Shown here piece after piece: positions 60,935-64,000 of a stretch of DNA of 64,000 nt. The first letter of the stretch is position 1; the number at the start of each line of letters is the position of its first letter. The stretch comes from CAYVFC01 sp964450715 (GTDB lineage: Bacteria > Myxococcota_A > Polyangia > Polyangiales > JAFGIB01). The notes beneath the pieces are model-generated. The model saw nothing but the letters and a program-made list of their open reading frames with translations. It had not been told where the DNA came from and ran no database searches. Made by a program: the position numbers and the translations under genes. The stretch spans positions 11,242 through 75,241 of the forward strand of contig CAYVFC010000023.1 of NCBI GenBank assembly GCA_964450715.1, written 5' to 3'.

Positions 60935-61051
60935 CAGGGAAAACAGCAATCCGGTATTGCGTTTTTCGCACTCCCCCCGACGCCAGGCTCACCCCCCTGG
61001 GTGGCTCAACGACCATCGGCGCGAGAACGTTCAGGCCTTGGGCAGCGCGGC

Positions 61052-61248
61052 GGCCAAGGCGCCGGAAAAAGCTCGGCGACCAGCCGGGCCGGTGAGGATT
61101 GTACTCACGTACCTGACGGTTGTCGGTGGATTCGTGCGAAGCGGAGGGGACGACAGTCCGCGGAGCTGCACGAATCCAGCGGCAATACACAGGGACCGCA
61201 GGCCCCGAGTACACCGGCCCGAGAACGAAAGCCGGTCTTTCGGGATGG
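61052..61248. repeat. dispersed repeat, copy 2, with an inserted hairpin
   Basis: It shares GGCCAAGGCGCC...GAAAAA, the GTAC hairpin and CGAGAACGAAAGCCGG then CTTTCGGGATGG with 49085-49190. Between the second and third blocks it has an extra hairpin with perfect arms TGGATTCGTGC and GCACGAATCCA (about 61128-61179). The whole stretch 60818-61470 has no gene. Confidence 0.7.
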
Positions 61249-61280
61249 GCGGGCAGTCTTATACGGGACGGTACGGGATA

Positions 61281-61439
61281 CGAGCGAAATGCGTCGCTCG
61301 AGCCCGGACCGGATGCCGTGTGGCACTCGAGTCGGGCGATGAGAATCTATCCGGTCCAGCGACACGAGACACCTCACTTGTCCGTCACTCAATAATTTCA
61401 GCATGTTACCGTACAAGCCTATCATGGCACGGCGCTTGC
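61281..61439 (+). promoter_or_regulatory. sigma-54 promoter and upstream dyad of the TolC-type gene
   Basis: TGGCACGGCGCTTGC at 61425-61439 matches the sigma-54 consensus at every core position. A dyad CGAGCGA-N6-TCGCTCG lies at 61281-61300, about 130 bases upstream, a possible enhancer site. The ATG at 61471 is 31 bases downstream. Confidence 0.85.
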
Positions 61440-61470
61440 GATAGTTTCCGTTGCAGGAAGGCGGCTGCCA

Positions 61471-62781
61471 ATGAATAGCGAACCAGAAACCGCGCCCGCC
61501 TGGTGGGGCGCTGCTCTAATTCTGTTTCCGGCGACCGCGCTGGTCGCGCCCGCGCCGGTTCTGGCCGCTGACGCGGTCGACGAGCCAGAAAAGCTGGCCC
61601 GGCTGGCCGTGGAGGCGAATCCGGCGGTCAAGTCCATGGAAAAACAGCTGAGCGCGCTGCGCTACAAAGCCCGGGCTGCCTCGGTATGGAGCGACCCGGT
61701 GGTCGCGGTCGAGTACTCGAACGTGCCCTGGGACTCGTGGTCGCTCGGCGATTCGCCCATGAGCGGGGTGCAGTTCAAGGTGCAACAGACCCTGCCGCTG
61801 CCCGGCAAGAACGACCGCCGTACCGACGCGGTCGTCGGCGAGACACGGGTCAAGCGCCATGCGCTTCAGGAGAAGAAGAACCAGCTCCGGGAGATGGTCC
61901 AGCGGGCCTACTGGAGCCTGGCGCTGGTACGTCAGCTCGAGAAGATCAACCGGCGCCACCTCGAGCTGGTCGAACAGCTCAGGGAGGCGGCGCTGACGCG
62001 GTACCAGGTGGGAAAGGGCGGGCAGCACGATTTGCTCAGCCTCGAGGTGCTGAAAAAAAGGATCGCGGACGACCTCGGCGACTTCGAGCAGCAGGAGCGC
62101 GAGATCGGCGCGGCGCTCAACGCGGCGCTGCACCGGCCGCTGGATACGCCGATAAGAACACCGGAAACGCTGGAGCCGGTCGAGGCGCCCCGGACGCTGG
62201 ACGAGCTGTACCGGCTGGCCGAGAAGCATCGGCCGCTGTTGCAGGAGATCCGGGAGAGGGCGCGGTGGCAGCGGCTGGCGGCCGGGCAGGCCGGATACGA
62301 GCGGTGGCCGGACATCACCGTCTGGGCGGGCTACCGCGTACGAGCGGAAGCCAACCCGGATCCCGGCACCGATTTCGTCAACCTGGGGCTCTCGGTGCCG
62401 CTTCCCTTCGACTTCGCGGGCCGCTGGGCGGCGGTTCGCGACCAGCACCTGGAGCAGGCCGCGGCAGCGGACGAATCGTTACGGGCGGCACAGGACGAGA
62501 TACGGGCGAGCCTGCAGGCGTCACTGGCAGCCTGGCAAAGAGCACTCAGCAAGGCCAGGGAGTACAAAGACGACATCATCCCCGCGGCCGACGCGGCGCT
62601 GCAAGCCACGCTGGCCGCCTACCAGTCCGATCTGGCCGACTTCTCGTCGCTCTACCAGGCCGAGCTACAACTGCTCGGGCTCGAGCGCGCGGCTCGGGTC
62701 GCTGAGGCCACCACCCGGATCGAGCGCGGCCGGGTGGAAGGCGCAATCGGTATCGCGCTGAAGCGAACGACAGGGAGGTGA
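61471..62781 (+). CDS. TolC-family outer-membrane efflux protein
   Basis: A 436-residue protein with an N-terminal hydrophobic signal (about residues 14-32, ending LAADA) and the two-fold TolC repeat: helices with LARLAVEANPAVKSMEKQLSAL, QVGKGGQHDLLSLEVLKKR and, in the second half, AGYERWPDITVWAGYR and FVNLGLSVPLPFDFAGR, then long coiled helices. It is of the CusC/OEP type that works with RND heavy-metal pumps. The membrane-fusion protein is missing and only a fragment of a CusA-like pump follows (62835-62966), so the operon has been reduced. AGGAAGG precedes ATG, and a perfect sigma-54 promoter drives it. Confidence 0.9.
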   Translation: MNSEPETAPAWWGAALILFPATALVAPAPVLAADAVDEPEKLARLAVEANPAVKSMEKQLSALRYKARAASVWSDPVVAVEYSNVPWDSWSLGDSPMSGVQFKVQQTLPLPGKNDRRTDAVVGETRVKRHALQEKKNQLREMVQRAYWSLALVRQLEKINRRHLELVEQLREAALTRYQVGKGGQHDLLSLEVLKKRIADDLGDFEQQEREIGAALNAALHRPLDTPIRTPETLEPVEAPRTLDELYRLAEKHRPLLQEIRERARWQRLAAGQAGYERWPDITVWAGYRVRAEANPDPGTDFVNLGLSVPLPFDFAGRWAAVRDQHLEQAAAADESLRAAQDEIRASLQASLAAWQRALSKAREYKDDIIPAADAALQATLAAYQSDLADFSSLYQAELQLLGLERAARVAEATTRIERGRVEGAIGIALKRTTGR

Positions 62782-62834
62782 GGTGAAAATGGCGAATGAA
62801 CGGACAGGAACGGCGCTCGTACTCCTATGACCGC

Positions 62835-62966
62835 ATCGCCATCAGGGTGATGGTGGACGCCTCGGTGGTGATGGTGGAGAACCTGCACAAGCACAGGGAG
62901 CGAGACCACGAGATCTCACAAGCCGAGCTGGTGATCTGGGCGGCGAACGAGGTCGGTCCGGCTCTA
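62835..62966 (+). pseudogene. remnant of a CusA/CzcA-type RND pump
   Basis: The frame reads IAIRVMVDASVVMVENLHKH and, after a short gap, VIWAANEVGPAL. These are the conserved VMVDAxVVMVENxHK and AAKEVGPAL segments of heavy-metal RND pumps, at the position of the TM4 proton path. The remaining 1000 or so residues are absent on both sides. It directly follows the TolC-type gene, as cusA would in a cus operon, and ends 12 bases before the stop codon of the cytochrome-like lipoprotein on the other strand. Confidence 0.75.
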
Positions 62967-62977
62967 TCGAAGTCTCG

Positions 62978-63751
62978 TCACCACTGCGCCGAAAAATGGC
63001 AGCTCGGCGAGCAGCTGCCGGTCATCGCGTTGTAGCTGCCGCCGGCCATAATCACGTCGACCTTGCCGTCGTCGTGCAGCGCCTCGTTGGTGATGGTGGC
63101 ACCGAAACGGTCAGAGATATCGCCGTGGCAGTCCGTACAGCCCAGAAAGACGTGGCGGAAGTAGACCGTGGGGTGCTTGCCCGTGGGCGGGGGAATGTCG
63201 TGACAGCTTCCGCAAGGCTCGTTGCCGGCGGTGCCGCCCGTGCCACCTGTACCGGCGCCACTCGTACCGCCGACGCCACCGGTTCCCGCTCCGCCTACGC
63301 CAGCCCCTCCGACGCCCGCGCCTCCGACTCCTGCTCCGCCTATGCCGGCTCCGCCTACGCCAGCGCCTCCGACGCCAGCGATCGGCGGTTCGCCTCCGAC
63401 GCCTGCGCCCCCGGCTCCGGCGATCGCTCCGGCGTAGCCTGCCTCACCGCCCACGCCGCTCGCTCCGGCGTAGCCGCCCGCCTCGCCCGCGACCGGGCCA
63501 TATCCGGCAATGCCTCCCACCACCCCGGCGCCGCCGAATCCGCCGACCACCCCGGTACAGACGCAGTCGGAATACAGGCCCACGTTCGTGCAGGGCATCG
63601 AGCCGGACAGGCCGTTCGGACAGGTACAGGGAGCGATCGCACCCGGGGTACATGCGCCGGCCGGGCTAGCCGATTCCTGGCAACCCGCGACTACGACGAG
63701 CGCGGAAAAAATGAGGGGCAACCACCGGATTTTCGTCGTTCTTTCGAGCAT
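62978..63751 (-). CDS. lipoprotein with CxxCH motifs and Gly-rich linker
   Basis: A 257-residue predicted lipoprotein: lipobox ending at Cys24 (VVVAGC), a short Cys-rich stretch (CTPGAIAPCTCPNG), a long Gly/Ala linker of GGAGV-type units (about residues 70-185) and a C-terminal part with CGSCH and CTDCH heme-binding motifs and a CSPSCH near the end (a CxxxCH form). It resembles multi-heme surface cytochromes but ends abruptly after CHFSAQW, next to the CusA-like remnant, so the C-terminus may be truncated at a recombination junction. GGAGAGG precedes ATG. Confidence 0.8.
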   Translation of the reverse strand: MLERTTKIRWLPLIFSALVVVAGCQESASPAGACTPGAIAPCTCPNGLSGSMPCTNVGLYSDCVCTGVVGGFGGAGVVGGIAGYGPVAGEAGGYAGASGVGGEAGYAGAIAGAGGAGVGGEPPIAGVGGAGVGGAGIGGAGVGGAGVGGAGVGGAGTGGVGGTSGAGTGGTGGTAGNEPCGSCHDIPPPTGKHPTVYFRHVFLGCTDCHGDISDRFGATITNEALHDDGKVDVIMAGGSYNAMTGSCSPSCHFSAQW

Positions 63752-64000
63752 CTACCTCTCCGTGCCCCGTGAGTGTCTCGTAACGGGACAATCCGTTCCC
63801 TTAACACGTGTACCAATTTTTACCAACAACACTTCTAACGTTTGGGGCCAAAATCCTATCCATTTACGCCATTTTCGGATTTTTGTTGAGTAAGTATGGT
63901 ACACTCATGGAAACGCTGCGAATGTCGTGCGACAATTGCGCTGTAAGGACCAATGCCAGTCAGTTAAGCGAATTCCCCGGTCTTTTCGTTGACTTAGAAG
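63752..64000. other. right-edge intergenic sequence
   Basis: No gene is supported in the last 249 bases. It holds the promoter region of the cytochrome-like lipoprotein (upstream on the minus strand). The sequence is more AT-rich than elsewhere (TTTTTACCAACAACACTTC) and carries no clear TTGACA, sigma-54 or palindromic element. Nothing else is visible before the window ends. Confidence 0.4.

Overview
The window is high-GC bacterial DNA with no rRNA, tRNA, CRISPR array or transposase gene that I could recognise. Its character suggests a Myxococcota-type organism (Polyangia-like; this is an inference). The reasons are about a dozen predicted lipoproteins with long Gly/Ala/Asp linkers and Cys-rich modules, a metalloprotease with a MYXO-CTERM-like tail, many two-component proteins, PilZ and DUF4388 proteins, a FliA-type sigma factor, and sigma-54 promoters with enhancer-like dyads.

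Layout. 0.4-20.9 kb is a signalling block: a sigma factor, stand-alone receivers, a receiver-EAL protein, a degenerate-receiver-PilZ protein, a matrixin-like protease, a cytosolic kinase with an NtrC-type regulator, a large PAS hybrid kinase, PilZ proteins, a NarX/NarL-like pair and a receiver-DUF4388 protein. 21.4-28.2 kb holds a TetR gene with its operator, followed by an RND (MMPL-like) exporter, a LolA-like periplasmic protein and a predicted outer-membrane barrel, coupled by 4-base overlaps or short gaps. 28.2-50.2 kb is rich in lipoproteins (Cys-rich, von Willebrand A, alpha/beta hydrolase, alkylsulfatase-like, carboxypeptidase-regulatory-like) with a GT-C glycosyltransferase, two converging AraC genes and a PAS kinase among them. 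50.5-55.1 kb is a four-gene minus-strand operon: radical SAM, CrtC/AttH-like protein, a methyltransferase-Lgt-like membrane fusion and a PAP2 phosphatase, with a near-consensus sigma-54 promoter. 55.2-63.8 kb holds a YyaL-type thioredoxin-fold protein, a CGGC protein, a TRAP binding protein, a PHP protein, a second phasin-like gene, a TolC-type protein and several gene remnants (RlmD/TrmA tail, CusA fragment, N-terminally truncated O-methyltransferase).

Three themes link the window. First, at least six sigma-54 (-24/-12) promoters are visible, two of them divergent around four copies of a TGGA-N7-TCCA dyad and next to an NtrC-family activator gene. Second, c-di-GMP handling recurs (one EAL, three PilZ proteins). 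Third, intergenic space is crowded with palindromic elements: a 204-bp element with long terminal inverted repeats, two abutting 160-180-bp near-palindromes, a TCATTTCGA-type inverted-repeat family that also rewrites gene ends, 51-bp tandem hairpins and a 51-bp exact copy of coding sequence. A complete but orphan branched-chain amino-acid attenuator (promoter, leader peptide, terminator) sits at 48.0-48.2 kb with no biosynthetic gene after it.
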